Positions 1 to 8,991 of a stretch of DNA of 64,000 nucleotides are shown piece after piece. A program made the position numbers and the translations under genes. This stretch comes from Lutimaribacter degradans. GTDB lineage: Bacteria; Pseudomonadota; Alphaproteobacteria; Rhodobacterales; Rhodobacteraceae. Below the pieces are notes generated by a model, which saw only the letters and a program-made list of their open reading frames with translations, was not told where the DNA came from and did no database searches. How positions within the stretch are numbered: the stretch's first letter is position 1; each line of letters opens with the position of its first letter. The stretch is taken from NCBI RefSeq assembly GCF_023703375.1, contig NZ_JAMQGO010000006.1, positions 148,165 to 212,164 of the forward strand. Reading direction: 5' to 3'.

Positions 1-541
1 GGGCCAGGTTGTCGGCGGCCCAGCCCAATTGATAAGTGGCCTCGGTTTCTGCGACACGCTCCACCGCCAGCCGTAGTGATGTCATCGCGGTGGTGTTCCC
101 GCCTTCGTCGGTAATGGCCAGCGTGTCGGCCACGAGGTTGGCCCGGTTGAGCGGCAACAGGCCTTCGGCACCCAGGACGACGCTTGCCTGCATCTCGCTG
201 TTGGTGATCTCGTATTTCTGCGTGGGTGTGGCCAGAAGGTGCTGCCCCGGCCATGTGGCGATCACGTGGTTGGGCCTGTAGCTCAGCGCGAAAACCTGGA
301 GAAACGGGGCCTCCCATGCCCAGCCGGTTTCAGGGTCGGCCAGGCGAATATCGCTCAGCGTGGTGTCGAAACGGTTGGGAAAACCGCGCACGGCGATTTC
401 GCTGGCCTCGGCCACCCAGCCCTCGGCGCGGCGCGCATCGAACCACACGGCATAGCCGGTGCGCGTGCCCGTGGCGCCGGCCCACCAGTATCCTGCCCAG
501 GCCAGGGCGCCAATCACGATTACGAATAGCAGGCGTTTCAT
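1..541 (-). CDS. DUF2125 domain protein (3' part missing)
   Basis: The minus strand reads from an ATG at 541 out through the left edge of the window, giving the first 180 residues. The N-terminus MKRLLFVIVIGALAWAGYWW is one hydrophobic helix, so the protein is probably anchored in the inner membrane with the rest in the periplasm. The following sequence (WFDARRAEGWVAEASEIAVRGFPNRFDTTLSDI, then WEAPFLQVFALSYRPNHVIATWPG) fits the DUF2125 family, which is frequent in Rhodobacterales and has no established function. It is divergent from the ChaC-like gene, 66 bases away. The C-terminal half is outside the window. Confidence 0.8.
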   Translation of the reverse strand, partial: MKRLLFVIVIGALAWAGYWWAGATGTRTGYAVWFDARRAEGWVAEASEIAVRGFPNRFDTTLSDIRLADPETGWAWEAPFLQVFALSYRPNHVIATWPGQHLLATPTQKYEITNSEMQASVVLGAEGLLPLNRANLVADTLAITDEGGNTTAMTSLRLAVERVAETEATYQLGWAADNLA

Positions 542-607
542 CGGGGCACCCCTTTTCCTTTGCCGCGCCGTGGTGTTTACAAGGGCGGCAAGCAAAGGGC
601 CAGATGC

Positions 608-1138
608 ATGACGATGTGGGTTTTCGGATACGGGTCGCTTTTATGGAACCCCGGGTTTCCGGTGGCTGATCGCGTATTGGCGCGGTTGCCGGATTATCAC
701 CGTAGTTTCTGCATGCGCTCGGTCCATCATCGCGGCACGCCCGAGAAACCGGGGCTGGTGCTGGCACTGGATGAATGGCCTGGCGCGGCCTGCACCGGCT
801 TGGGTTTGGCAGTGGCGCCCGGCGCCGAGGACGAAACGCTAGACTATCTGCGCGAGCGAGAACTTGTCAGCTCGGCCTACGTTGAAAAGCGGCTTTGGCT
901 TGACCTGACGGATGGCCGGCGGGTTGAAGCAGTGGCTTATGTCGTCGACGCGGCGCACGAACAGTATTGCGGCGACATGCCGCTGGAAGAACAGGCACAG
1001 ACCATCGCCTGCGCGTTGGGTGGGCGTGGGCCAAACCCCGAGTACCTGCACAACACGGTGGCACATTTGCGGCAATTGGGCATCGAGGACGGCGACCTGG
1101 AGTGGCTGGACGAACGGGTGCGGGTGATCTGTGGATAG
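608..1138 (+). CDS. ChaC-like gamma-glutamylcyclotransferase
   Basis: A 176-residue cytoplasmic enzyme of the gamma-glutamylcyclotransferase fold. The substrate-loop motif FGYGSLLWNPGF lies at the very N-terminus, and the YLRERE segment near residue 80 is where ChaC proteins carry the catalytic glutamate. ChaC enzymes split glutathione into 5-oxoproline and Cys-Gly; that activity is inferred here. I start at ATG 608 because AAAGGG lies just upstream and the GYGS motif would then be at the usual place; ATG 614 is an alternative. The gene is divergent from the DUF2125 gene and is followed 66 bases later by the motor-like pair, with no evident functional link. Confidence 0.85.
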   Translation: MTMWVFGYGSLLWNPGFPVADRVLARLPDYHRSFCMRSVHHRGTPEKPGLVLALDEWPGAACTGLGLAVAPGAEDETLDYLRERELVSSAYVEKRLWLDLTDGRRVEAVAYVVDAAHEQYCGDMPLEEQAQTIACALGGRGPNPEYLHNTVAHLRQLGIEDGDLEWLDERVRVICG

Positions 1139-1204
1139 TCCTTGGATTATGCCGGGCGAGGCTCTAGGATTGCCCAAAGAAAACAAGTGTCAGGAGCTGT
1201 CCTG

Positions 1205-2419
1205 ATGGATCAGCCGGACCGCGAGGCCGAGCCGCAATTTACCCGACCTGTGCGTCAGATTTTTCTGATGCTGATTGTGCTATTGCTGACCGGTGTCGTC
1301 GTGGCGCTGGCGCTGCCGACGATCTTGCCGATATTCGAGGCAAACCCTTATCTGAACGGCTTTATCTTCTTCGTTTTCGTTCTGGGCGTGGTGGCCTGCT
1401 TCTACCAGGTGGCGCAACTGTTCAATTCCGTTCGCTGGATCGGCGATTTCGCGGGCGGGGGTGACGCGGGCCGTGCCCCGGTTTTGCTGGCACCCTTGGC
1501 CACCTTGTTGCGCACGCGCGGCAAGCGGATGCAAATCGGGGCGACATCGACCCGCTCGATCCTGGATTCCGTCGGTACCCGCATTGACGAAGACCGCGAG
1601 ATCACGCGCTATATCGTCAATCTTTTGATCTTCCTGGGCCTCTTGGGCACGTTCTACGGTCTGGCCACGACAGTTCCGGCACTTATCGACACCATTCGCG
1701 GCATGGCCCCGCAAGAGGGTGAAGAGGGGTTGGCGATATTTGGCCGCCTGATGGGCGGGCTCGAGGCGCAGCTTTCGGGGATGGGCGTTGCGTTCGGTTC
1801 ATCCCTGCTGGGCCTGGCCGGTTCGCTGGTCGTGGGGCTGCTGGAATTGTTCGCGGGCCACGGCCAGAACCGGTTCTACCGCGAACTGGAGGAATGGCTG
1901 AGTTCGATCACCCGGCTGGGTTTCTCTGGCGAGGGAGAGGGCACCGGCGATCAAGGCGCGATGGTCCAGTTGATCGACCACATGGCCGAGCAGATGGAGG
2001 GCCTGCGCGAAATGCACGCCGCGGGCGAGGCGGGCCGGCAGGAACTTGAAGGGCAACTGGGGCTCTTGGCGGCATCGGTCGAGCGCCTGACCGACAGGCT
2101 GGCCGGTACGGGGCAGGTGCATGATGCGCTGACCCGCGTGGCGGAAAGCCAAGAGAACCTGGTCGACGTGATGGTGAACCAGGAACGTGGCGAGGGCATG
2201 GATGCCGAAAGCCGGATGCGCCTGCGTTCGATCGACGTGCAATTGCTGCGGATCCTCGAAGAGTTGAGCGCGGGGCGGCAGGAAACCATGACCGAACTGC
2301 GCACCGACCTGGCTGCCTTGACGCGGGCGGTTGGCCAGACACGGCGCCCGGCCAGCACGCGCAAGATGTGGCCGACCGACAAGGCCCGCCCCGACGCGGA
2401 GCCGGGGCAGGAGGGCTGA
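1205..2419 (+). CDS. MotA/TolQ/ExbB-like motor subunit with helical tail
   Basis: A 404-residue inner-membrane protein with predicted helices near residues 17-40, 49-72, 136-158 and 192-216. The third helix carries LIFLGLLGTFYGLATTVPAL, the pattern of MotA/TolQ/ExbB stator subunits. After the last helix come about 180 polar residues (heptad-like stretches near 255-375) that should be cytoplasmic, as in ZorA and unlike short TolQ/ExbB proteins. The ATG at 1205 is preferred; an in-frame start 63 bases upstream would add a non-conserved leader. Only 3 bases separate its stop from the OmpA-domain partner, so the two are almost certainly co-translated and form one ion-driven complex. What the motor drives is unknown. 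Confidence 0.85.
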   Translation: MDQPDREAEPQFTRPVRQIFLMLIVLLLTGVVVALALPTILPIFEANPYLNGFIFFVFVLGVVACFYQVAQLFNSVRWIGDFAGGGDAGRAPVLLAPLATLLRTRGKRMQIGATSTRSILDSVGTRIDEDREITRYIVNLLIFLGLLGTFYGLATTVPALIDTIRGMAPQEGEEGLAIFGRLMGGLEAQLSGMGVAFGSSLLGLAGSLVVGLLELFAGHGQNRFYRELEEWLSSITRLGFSGEGEGTGDQGAMVQLIDHMAEQMEGLREMHAAGEAGRQELEGQLGLLAASVERLTDRLAGTGQVHDALTRVAESQENLVDVMVNQERGEGMDAESRMRLRSIDVQLLRILEELSAGRQETMTELRTDLAALTRAVGQTRRPASTRKMWPTDKARPDAEPGQEG

Positions 2420-2422
2420 GGC

Positions 2423-4711
2423 ATGGCCCTGTCGCGGCGCACCGGGCAACGGTTTCAGGGCTCGATCTGGCCGGGCTTCGTGGATGCTGTCACCGGGCTT
2501 TTGATGGTGTTGGTTTTCGTGCTGACCATTTTCATGGTTGTGCAATTCGTGCTGCGCGAAACGATCTCGGGCCAGGATAAGCGGCTGGATGCGCTGTCCT
2601 CGGAAATCGCGGCGCTTGCACAGGCGCTGGGGCTGGAGCGGCGTCGCAATGCTGCGTTGACAGACCAGGTCGGCGAACTGGATGCAACGCTCAGTGCCGC
2701 GCGCGAAGAAGCAGCGGCACAATCGGCGTTGATCGATAGCCTGCGTGCCGATCTGGGCGCCCGCGAGGCCGAATTGACGGCGGCACAATCGCGGATCACC
2801 GATTTCGAAGCGCAGGTCGCCGCGTTGATTGCCGAGCGTGACTCGGCACAAGAGCAAGTGTCAGATCTGCGTGGCGAGCGGGCCGAGTTGCTGAGCGAGC
2901 AAGAGGCGCTGAACGCGGCCCTGGCTCAGGCACGCGACGAGTTGGATGCTGGCGCCGAGGCTGCGCGCCTGGCGGCCGCCCGACGCGAGGCGCTGGAGGC
3001 GCTGATCGCCGATCTGCGCGCGCGCAATGCCGAGGCTGCGGATACCGCTGCGGGCTTGAGCTCGCAGGTAGACACCTTGGAACAGCAGTTGAGCGAGGAA
3101 GAGGCCGCGCGACTGGCCGAGGCCGAGGCCGCGGCCGCCCTTCGGAAACGGTTGGAAGAGGCTGACGCCGAATTGACCGCGATGACCATGGCCCTGGAGG
3201 AAGAGCGCGCCCGCGCCGAAGAAACCCTGACCCTGCTGGCCGCCGCCGAAGAGGCACAGGAGGATCTGAACACGCGCCTTGCGCAAGCGTTGCTGGCACA
3301 AGAGGATACCGAGGGTAACCTGGCCGCGGCTCTTCTGGCACGAGACACTGCGCAAGATTCGCTGGCTGCGGCCGAAGCCGAGATTGCCCGCCTGCAAACC
3401 GACCTGGAACGCGCCCAGGAAGGCCGCGAGATCACGGTCACGCAGTTGACCGAGATTCAAGAGGCGCTTGCGCGCGCCGTGGCCGAGGCCGACGAGAACG
3501 CTGCCACCGTTACCGACCTGCGCCAGGAGTTGAACGAAACCCGGGCCGCGTTGGCCACCGCGCGCGGCGAGGCGGAAGAGCGGTTGTCCGCGGTGCAGGC
3601 TGACAACGCCGAACTGGAAGAGCGCCTGGCGCAGGCACTGGCCGCGCAGCAAGAGGCGCAGGGTGAAATGGCCGATGCCGAGGCCGCGCTGGAGCGTGCG
3701 CTGGCCGAGAAGTTGGCCGCCGAACGGCAAGCCGAAACCTTGCGGGCCGAGGCGGCGGAAGACGAGGCCGCGATTCGCGCGGAACTGGAGCGTGCGCTTG
3801 CCGCCAAGCTGGCCGCCGAGGCGCGCGCGAACGAGGCCGAACAGGCGCTCAATGCCAGCCAGACGGATGTGCAGCAACAACTGGCCGAGGCCCTGGCCGC
3901 GAAACTGGCTGCCGAAAGCCGCGCCGAAGAGGCGCTGAGCAAGGCTGACCGCCAGGCTGCGCTGCTGGCACAGGCCGAGCGCGAGCTTGAGGCGGCGGAA
4001 TCGGCCAGTACCGAGGCGCAGCGACAGGAGGCCCTGCTTAACCGGCAGGTCGCCGCGTTGCGCACGCAACTGGGCGAGTTGCGGGCGCTTTTGGACGACT
4101 ACGAGGAACGCGATGCCGCCGCACAGGTGCAGATCGAATCCCTTGGCGCCGACTTGAACGCCGCGCTGGCGCGGGTGGCCGCGGAAGAACGCCGCCGCCG
4201 CATACTGGAAGAGGAAGAACGCAAGCGGCTGGAGGCCGAGAAGGTCGATCTTGAACGGTATCGCAGCGAGTTCTTCGGGCGCCTGCGCGACATCCTGGGC
4301 GACCAGGAAGGCGTGCGGATCGACGGGGACCGGTTCGTGTTTTCCTCCGAAGTGCTGTTCGATCCGGGCAGCGCCGACCTGAGCACTGAAGGCGAACGCG
4401 AGATCGCCAAGGTTGCCGGCATCCTGCGCAACGTGGCTGGGGAAATCCCTGACGGTATCGACTGGATCATCCGCGTCGACGGGCATACCGACAACGTGCC
4501 GCTTTCCGGTTTGGGAGAGTTCTCGGACAACTGGGAACTTAGCCAGGCACGTGCGCTTTCGGTGGTGCGTTACATGATAAATTTCCTGGGCATTCCGCCC
4601 GACAGGCTGGCTGCGAACGGGTTTGGCCAGTACCAGCCCGTCGACCCCGCCGATACCGACGAGGCCCGGGCGCAGAACCGGCGTATCGAACTGAAACTGA
4701 CCGAGCGTTAA
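2423..4711 (+). CDS. MotB/OmpA-like protein with very long coiled coil
   Basis: A 762-residue protein. One membrane helix at about residues 18-44 (WPGFVDAVTGLLMVLVFVL) contains Asp21, in the position of the proton-binding aspartate of MotB/ZorB proteins. Residues about 50-620 are almost continuous Ala/Glu/Leu/Arg/Gln-rich heptads, a coiled coil that would lie in the periplasm. The last 135 residues or so are an OmpA-like peptidoglycan-binding domain with DGHTDNVPL, NWELSQARA and QNRRIELKL. Known of the family: MotB, ZorB and TolR partners anchor or couple the motor to the wall. The coiled coil is far longer than in MotB. It follows the MotA-like gene by 3 bases. Its stop overlaps the convergent M23 gene by 4 bases. 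The compositional bias creates long antisense open frames here that are not genes. Confidence 0.87.
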   Translation: MALSRRTGQRFQGSIWPGFVDAVTGLLMVLVFVLTIFMVVQFVLRETISGQDKRLDALSSEIAALAQALGLERRRNAALTDQVGELDATLSAAREEAAAQSALIDSLRADLGAREAELTAAQSRITDFEAQVAALIAERDSAQEQVSDLRGERAELLSEQEALNAALAQARDELDAGAEAARLAAARREALEALIADLRARNAEAADTAAGLSSQVDTLEQQLSEEEAARLAEAEAAAALRKRLEEADAELTAMTMALEEERARAEETLTLLAAAEEAQEDLNTRLAQALLAQEDTEGNLAAALLARDTAQDSLAAAEAEIARLQTDLERAQEGREITVTQLTEIQEALARAVAEADENAATVTDLRQELNETRAALATARGEAEERLSAVQADNAELEERLAQALAAQQEAQGEMADAEAALERALAEKLAAERQAETLRAEAAEDEAAIRAELERALAAKLAAEARANEAEQALNASQTDVQQQLAEALAAKLAAESRAEEALSKADRQAALLAQAERELEAAESASTEAQRQEALLNRQVAALRTQLGELRALLDDYEERDAAAQVQIESLGADLNAALARVAAEERRRRILEEEERKRLEAEKVDLERYRSEFFGRLRDILGDQEGVRIDGDRFVFSSEVLFDPGSADLSTEGEREIAKVAGILRNVAGEIPDGIDWIIRVDGHTDNVPLSGLGEFSDNWELSQARALSVVRYMINFLGIPPDRLAANGFGQYQPVDPADTDEARAQNRRIELKLTER

Positions 4712-5670
4712 TCGACGCGGAGTTGCGTCTGCATCTGGTCTATCACGCGGCCCGCGCGGATCAGCGTAACTTCGCCACGATAGCTGCCGCTTGCCATCGG
4801 GCTGCGCAACCGCTTGCCTGCGGCGCGAAACAACTGCGCCTTGGCGTCGGCGACAGCGGCATCGTGGCTGAAGAAACGGGTGCCATCGGGGGATTCGATG
4901 ACCAAGCGTATCGTGTCACCGGCCTTGGCCCCGAAAGCATAGCCCCACAAGACCACGGCATCGGTACTGGCCGGCAGCGTTCCGGCATGGGCGGTGCCAT
5001 CCTTGATCGCGTCATAGGCGGGCACGGCATCGGCAAATCCGGCCGACAACAACCCGCCGGGCATGTAATCGAGCGTCGCCGACCAAAGCGGGCTGTCATC
5101 CACCATGTCGCACGTGATCTGACCGTCGGGGTCGAACGGGTCGACAACCTTGCCATCCTGTCGCACGGACAGGTGCAGATGGGGAAACTGGGTGCGCCCG
5201 GAAAAGCCGATTTTGCCAAGCACGGTGTTCATTGCCACGCGCTGACCGGGTTCTACTGTGATGCTGCCGCGCTTCATGTGGCAATATTGGGTCTGCCAGC
5301 CGCCGCCGTGGTCGATGACCACGCCGTTGCCGCAATCCTTGCCTTCGAATTCGGGTGACCAGCCGGTATCGGGCAACTCGTCGCGCGTGCCAGCAACCGT
5401 GCCGGGGGCCGCAGCCAGCACATCCACTCCTGCACGCATCGCCGCGAAAGAGGGCAGGCCGAAATCGGTTCCCTTGTGCCCGTCATAGCTAAGCGGGCCA
5501 CAGGTGAAATCATGTGCGCCGGGGCCGTTGTCATGATCGACATATTGCTGAATGAAGCAACTGTCCCCCAATGTGCAATCGACCGGAATCGCAAGGGGCA
5601 GATCGCGTGCGGCGGCCGATGTGGCCGCCGCAACGCATATCATGAATATGGGCGCCGTAAGCGCGCGCAT
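4708..5670 (-). CDS. M23 (LytM) family peptidoglycan endopeptidase
   Basis: A 320-residue exported protein. Residues 1-21 look like a Sec signal (MRALTAPIFMICVAAATSAAA). The zinc-site motifs of the M23 family are intact: HKGTDFG (HxxxD) and HLHLS (HxH), with QYCHM between them, so it is likely catalytically competent, unlike degenerate activator LytM domains. A beta-rich C-terminal domain of about 120 residues follows. Expected role: cutting peptide cross-links in periplasmic peptidoglycan. The start is ATG 5670, because the codon before it is TTG and ATG 5670 overlaps the clpA stop by one base (TGATG), so it is translationally coupled to clpA. It is convergent with the OmpA-domain gene. Confidence 0.88.
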   Translation of the reverse strand: MRALTAPIFMICVAAATSAAARDLPLAIPVDCTLGDSCFIQQYVDHDNGPGAHDFTCGPLSYDGHKGTDFGLPSFAAMRAGVDVLAAAPGTVAGTRDELPDTGWSPEFEGKDCGNGVVIDHGGGWQTQYCHMKRGSITVEPGQRVAMNTVLGKIGFSGRTQFPHLHLSVRQDGKVVDPFDPDGQITCDMVDDSPLWSATLDYMPGGLLSAGFADAVPAYDAIKDGTAHAGTLPASTDAVVLWGYAFGAKAGDTIRLVIESPDGTRFFSHDAAVADAKAQLFRAAGKRLRSPMASGSYRGEVTLIRAGRVIDQMQTQLRVD

Positions 5671-7997
5671 CAATCCGCCGTCAAAAGCGGTGGCTTGTTG
5701 CCTGACAGGCGGGGGTTTCCCGGTCCTTCGATGCGCAGGTCAATCTCGCCGTTCTTGACGCCGACCTTGACCAGCCCGCCCTTGGACAGCTTGCCGAACA
5801 GCAGTTCTTCGGCCAGCGGTTTCTTGATGTATTCCTGGATCACCCGGCCAAGCGGGCGGGCGCCCATCTTGTCGTCATACCCCTTGTTGCCCAGCCATTC
5901 GGCGGCGGCCTTGGTCAGTTCGATGGACACGTTGCGATCCATCAACTGTGCCTCAAGCTGAAGCACGAATTTCTCGACGACCTGCATGATCACCGATTTC
6001 GGCAGAGGCCGGAAGCTGATGACGGCATCCAGGCGGTTGCGGAATTCCGGGGTAAAGGTGCGTTCGATCGCGGCCGTGTCTTCGCCTTCGCGCCGGTCGC
6101 GGCCAAAGCCGATGGCCGCCTTGGCCTGCTCGGTCGCGCCCGCGTTCGATGTCATGATGAGGATCACGTTGCGGAAATCCACCGTGCGCCCGTTGTGGTC
6201 GGTCAAGCTGCCGTGATCCATCACCTGCAACAAGATGTTGTAGACATCCGGGTGGGCCTTTTCGATCTCGTCGAGCAACAGCACGCAATGCGGGTGCTGG
6301 TCGACGCCATCGGTCAACTGACCACCCTGGTCGAACCCGACATAGCCCGGTGGCGCGCCGATCAGGCGGCTGACCGCGTGCTTCTCCATGTATTCCGACA
6401 TGTCAAAACGCAGCAATTCCACCCCAAGCGTATCGGCCAGTTGCTTGGCCACTTCGGTCTTGCCCACGCCGGTGGGGCCGGCAAACAGGTAGTTCCCGAT
6501 GGGCTTTTCAGGCTCACGAAGGCCGGCACGGGCCAGCTTGATCGCGCTTGAAAGTGCCTCGATCGCCGGATCCTGGCCAAAGACGACGCGCTTGAGCGTT
6601 CTTTCCAGATCCTTGAGCACCTCGGCATCGTCTTTCGAGACGTTTTTCGGCGGGATGCGGGCAATCTTGGCCACGACATTCTCGATTTCCTTGGTGCCGA
6701 TCGTCTTGCGGCGCTTGGATTCGGCCACAAGGTGCTGCGCCGCGCCGGCTTCGTCTATCACGTCGATGGCCTTGTCGGGCAGCTTGCGGTCATTGATGTA
6801 GCGGGCCGAAAGTTCAACCGCCGTCTTGATCGCGTCATTGGTGAACTTGACGCTGTGATGCTCTTCGAAATAGGGCTTCAGGCCCCTGAGAATCTTGATC
6901 GCATCCTCGGTGGTCGGTTCGTTCACGTCGATTTTCTGGAACCGGCGGCTGAGCGCACGATCCTTTTCGAAATGCTGGCGGTATTCCTTGTAGGTGGTCG
7001 AGCCCATGCATCGCAGCTTGCCGCCCTGCAATGCGGGCTTCAGCAGGTTCGAGGCATCCATTGCCCCGCCCGAGGTGGCACCCGCGCCGATCACCGTGTG
7101 AATCTCGTCGATGAACAGCACAGCGTCGGGGTGGTTTTCCAGCTCGGTCACCACGGCCTTGAGCCGTTCCTCGAAATCGCCACGGTAGCGAGTGCCCGCC
7201 AGAAGCGCGCCCATATCGAGGCTGAAAATGGTGGTTTTCGACAGCACCTGCGGAGTTTCGCCTTGCACGACCTTGCGGGCCAGGCCCTCGGCGATGGCGG
7301 TTTTGCCCACGCCCGGGTCTCCCACAAGCAGCGGGTTGTTCTTGCGACGACGGCACAGCACCTGGATGCAACGGTCAACCTCGTAGCTGCGACCGATCAG
7401 CGGATCGACATCGCCGGTGCGCGCCTTTTCGTTCAGGTCGACGCAATATTTTGCCAAGGCCGATTCACCTTCGGTCACTTTCTCAGAGCCTTGGTTGATT
7501 TCTTCCGCCTCGGGCGTGGTCGCGCCGCTTACAGGACGGCTTTCGCCGTAAGCAGGGTCTTTCGCCACGCCATGCGCGATGAAATTCACCGCGTCATAGC
7601 GGGTCATGTCCTGCTCTTGCAGGAAATAGGCGGCGTTTGATTCCCGCTCGGCGAAGATGGCGACCAGCACGTTCGCGCCTGTCACCTCGGTCCGGCCCGA
7701 GCTTTGCACGTGGATTGCAGCCCGCTGGATCACCCGCTGGAACGCGGCTGTCGGGACCGCCTCGGAGCCGTCAATATCGGTGACAAGGTTCTCAAGATCC
7801 TCGTCGATGAATTCGACCAGCGTCTGGCGCAATTCCTCGGTGTCCACGGAGCATGCTTTCATCACGCGTGCGGCATCTGGCTCGTCCACAAGGGCAAGCA
7901 GCAGATGCTCCAGCGTTGCGAATTCGTGGCGGCGCGCATTGGCCAGCGCCAGCGCCGCGTGGATTGCTTGTTCGAGCGTGTTCGAGAATGAAGGCAC
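5670..7997 (-). CDS. clpA: ATP-dependent Clp protease ATPase subunit ClpA
   Basis: A 775-residue HSP100 unfoldase that feeds substrates to ClpP. It has a Clp N-terminal repeat domain, then two AAA+ modules with Walker A motifs GDPGVGKT (about residue 230) and GPTGVGKT (about 510), Walker B LLLDEIEKAHPDVY in the second module, and the IGFG loop typical of ClpA C-termini. I choose the GTG at 7997 (VPSFSNTLEQ) because AGGAG sits 8 bases upstream; a TTG at 8021 in the same frame has no comparable site. No clpS adaptor gene is next to it. It is followed by the overlapping M23 peptidase gene. Confidence 0.97.
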   Translation of the reverse strand: MPSFSNTLEQAIHAALALANARRHEFATLEHLLLALVDEPDAARVMKACSVDTEELRQTLVEFIDEDLENLVTDIDGSEAVPTAAFQRVIQRAAIHVQSSGRTEVTGANVLVAIFAERESNAAYFLQEQDMTRYDAVNFIAHGVAKDPAYGESRPVSGATTPEAEEINQGSEKVTEGESALAKYCVDLNEKARTGDVDPLIGRSYEVDRCIQVLCRRRKNNPLLVGDPGVGKTAIAEGLARKVVQGETPQVLSKTTIFSLDMGALLAGTRYRGDFEERLKAVVTELENHPDAVLFIDEIHTVIGAGATSGGAMDASNLLKPALQGGKLRCMGSTTYKEYRQHFEKDRALSRRFQKIDVNEPTTEDAIKILRGLKPYFEEHHSVKFTNDAIKTAVELSARYINDRKLPDKAIDVIDEAGAAQHLVAESKRRKTIGTKEIENVVAKIARIPPKNVSKDDAEVLKDLERTLKRVVFGQDPAIEALSSAIKLARAGLREPEKPIGNYLFAGPTGVGKTEVAKQLADTLGVELLRFDMSEYMEKHAVSRLIGAPPGYVGFDQGGQLTDGVDQHPHCVLLLDEIEKAHPDVYNILLQVMDHGSLTDHNGRTVDFRNVILIMTSNAGATEQAKAAIGFGRDRREGEDTAAIERTFTPEFRNRLDAVISFRPLPKSVIMQVVEKFVLQLEAQLMDRNVSIELTKAAAEWLGNKGYDDKMGARPLGRVIQEYIKKPLAEELLFGKLSKGGLVKVGVKNGEIDLRIEGPGNPRLSGNKPPLLTAD

Positions 7998-8161
7998 GAT
8001 GCGTGCTCCTGTCTTGTTCAATCGGCCGGTTCGTCATGCGATCCAACCATGGGCCTCATGCTATTAAAGTTTGGTCGATAACGGCCGCGCTTCAAGTGTT
8101 TTCTGGTACGGAGCGATCACAATTGCCGATCGCAGGCTCGCCCCGCCCTTTGATTGACCGC

Positions 8162-8929
8162 CTAGAATGCGTCCTTGCGTCGGCGCACTTCGGCAAAGAC
8201 CTCGTCAGGTGCGGCCCCTTCCATGCCGACACCTTGTCGCACGCCCGGTTGATCGGCGCGCAGAAACGGGTTTGTCTCCAACTCAACGGATAGCAGCGAG
8301 GGGACAGTGGGCAGCCCCTTGGCGCGGGCTTCGCCGATGCGGTCGATACGAGACATAAGTCTTGTGTTGCCGGGTTCAATGGTCTGTGCAAATCGCGCGT
8401 TCGTAGCGGTGTATTCATGGCCCGAACAAATCAGCGTTTCGGGCGGGAGCGCGGCCAGTTTCTGCAGGCTTTGCCACATCTGGCCGGGTGTCCCTTCGAA
8501 CAGGCGCCCGCAGCCCAGGGCCATCAGGCTGTCGGCGGTGAAGGCCACCTGGCTTTCGGGGAAATGAAAGGCGATATGCCCAACGGTGTGGCCAGATACG
8601 TCGATGACATGACCGCTTTCCCCCCCGATCTGCACCGTGTCACCTTCGGCCACGCCGATATCCAGCGGCGGTAGCCGATGCGCGTCGGCGGTGGCCCCGA
8701 CGACCTTGGCGGGATAGGCCGCCAGCACGGCGTCGATGCCCTGAACGTGATCAAGATGGTGATGGGTAAGCAGGATATGTGTGAGCTGCCAGCCGCGGCG
8801 GTCAAGCTCTTCCAGAATCGGGCCGGCTTCGGGAACGTCGATCAGTGCGGTTTCGCCGCTGGCCTTGTCATGTGCCAGGAAAGCGTAGTTGTCACTGAGG
8901 CATGGGATGGTCACGATCTCAAGGGGCAT
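8162..8929 (-). CDS. gloB: Hydroxyacylglutathione hydrolase (glyoxalase II)
   Basis: A 255-residue metallo-beta-lactamase-fold thioesterase that hydrolyses S-D-lactoylglutathione in the methylglyoxal detoxification pathway. The binuclear metal motif is complete: LLTHHHLDHVQG (THxHxDH), the VSGHTVGH histidine and the aspartate in AFTADSLMALGCGRLFEG. CSGHEYTATNARFA and the C-terminal NPFLRAD are glyoxalase II signatures. The length is usual for the family. It is divergent from the methyltransferase gene with 62 bases between them, so the two may share a control region. Between its stop and clpA (7998-8161) there is only a GCGATC/GATCGC inverted repeat at 8113-8133. Confidence 0.95.
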   Translation of the reverse strand: MPLEIVTIPCLSDNYAFLAHDKASGETALIDVPEAGPILEELDRRGWQLTHILLTHHHLDHVQGIDAVLAAYPAKVVGATADAHRLPPLDIGVAEGDTVQIGGESGHVIDVSGHTVGHIAFHFPESQVAFTADSLMALGCGRLFEGTPGQMWQSLQKLAALPPETLICSGHEYTATNARFAQTIEPGNTRLMSRIDRIGEARAKGLPTVPSLLSVELETNPFLRADQPGVRQGVGMEGAAPDEVFAEVRRRKDAF

Positions 8930-8991
8930 GGCGTTTCATCCTTTGCTTGGTATTGTCGGGAGTACAGTGACTGATCAGAGGCCGACCCGCA

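Noticed and set aside
2861..4486. Long antisense frame opposite the coiled-coil protein
   Set aside because: It is a product of the repetitive Glu/Ala codons of the real gene; the translation has only low-complexity Leu/Gly/Gln sequence.
1205..4711. A complete Zorya defence system
   Set aside because: Only ZorA/ZorB-like components are seen. There is no ZorC/ZorD or ZorE gene in the flanks, and the long coiled coil lies in the wrong subunit.
8113..8133. GCGATC/GATCGC inverted repeat between gloB and clpA
   Set aside because: Six-base arms are expected by chance in a GC-rich genome and there is no T-run, so it is not called a terminator or operator.
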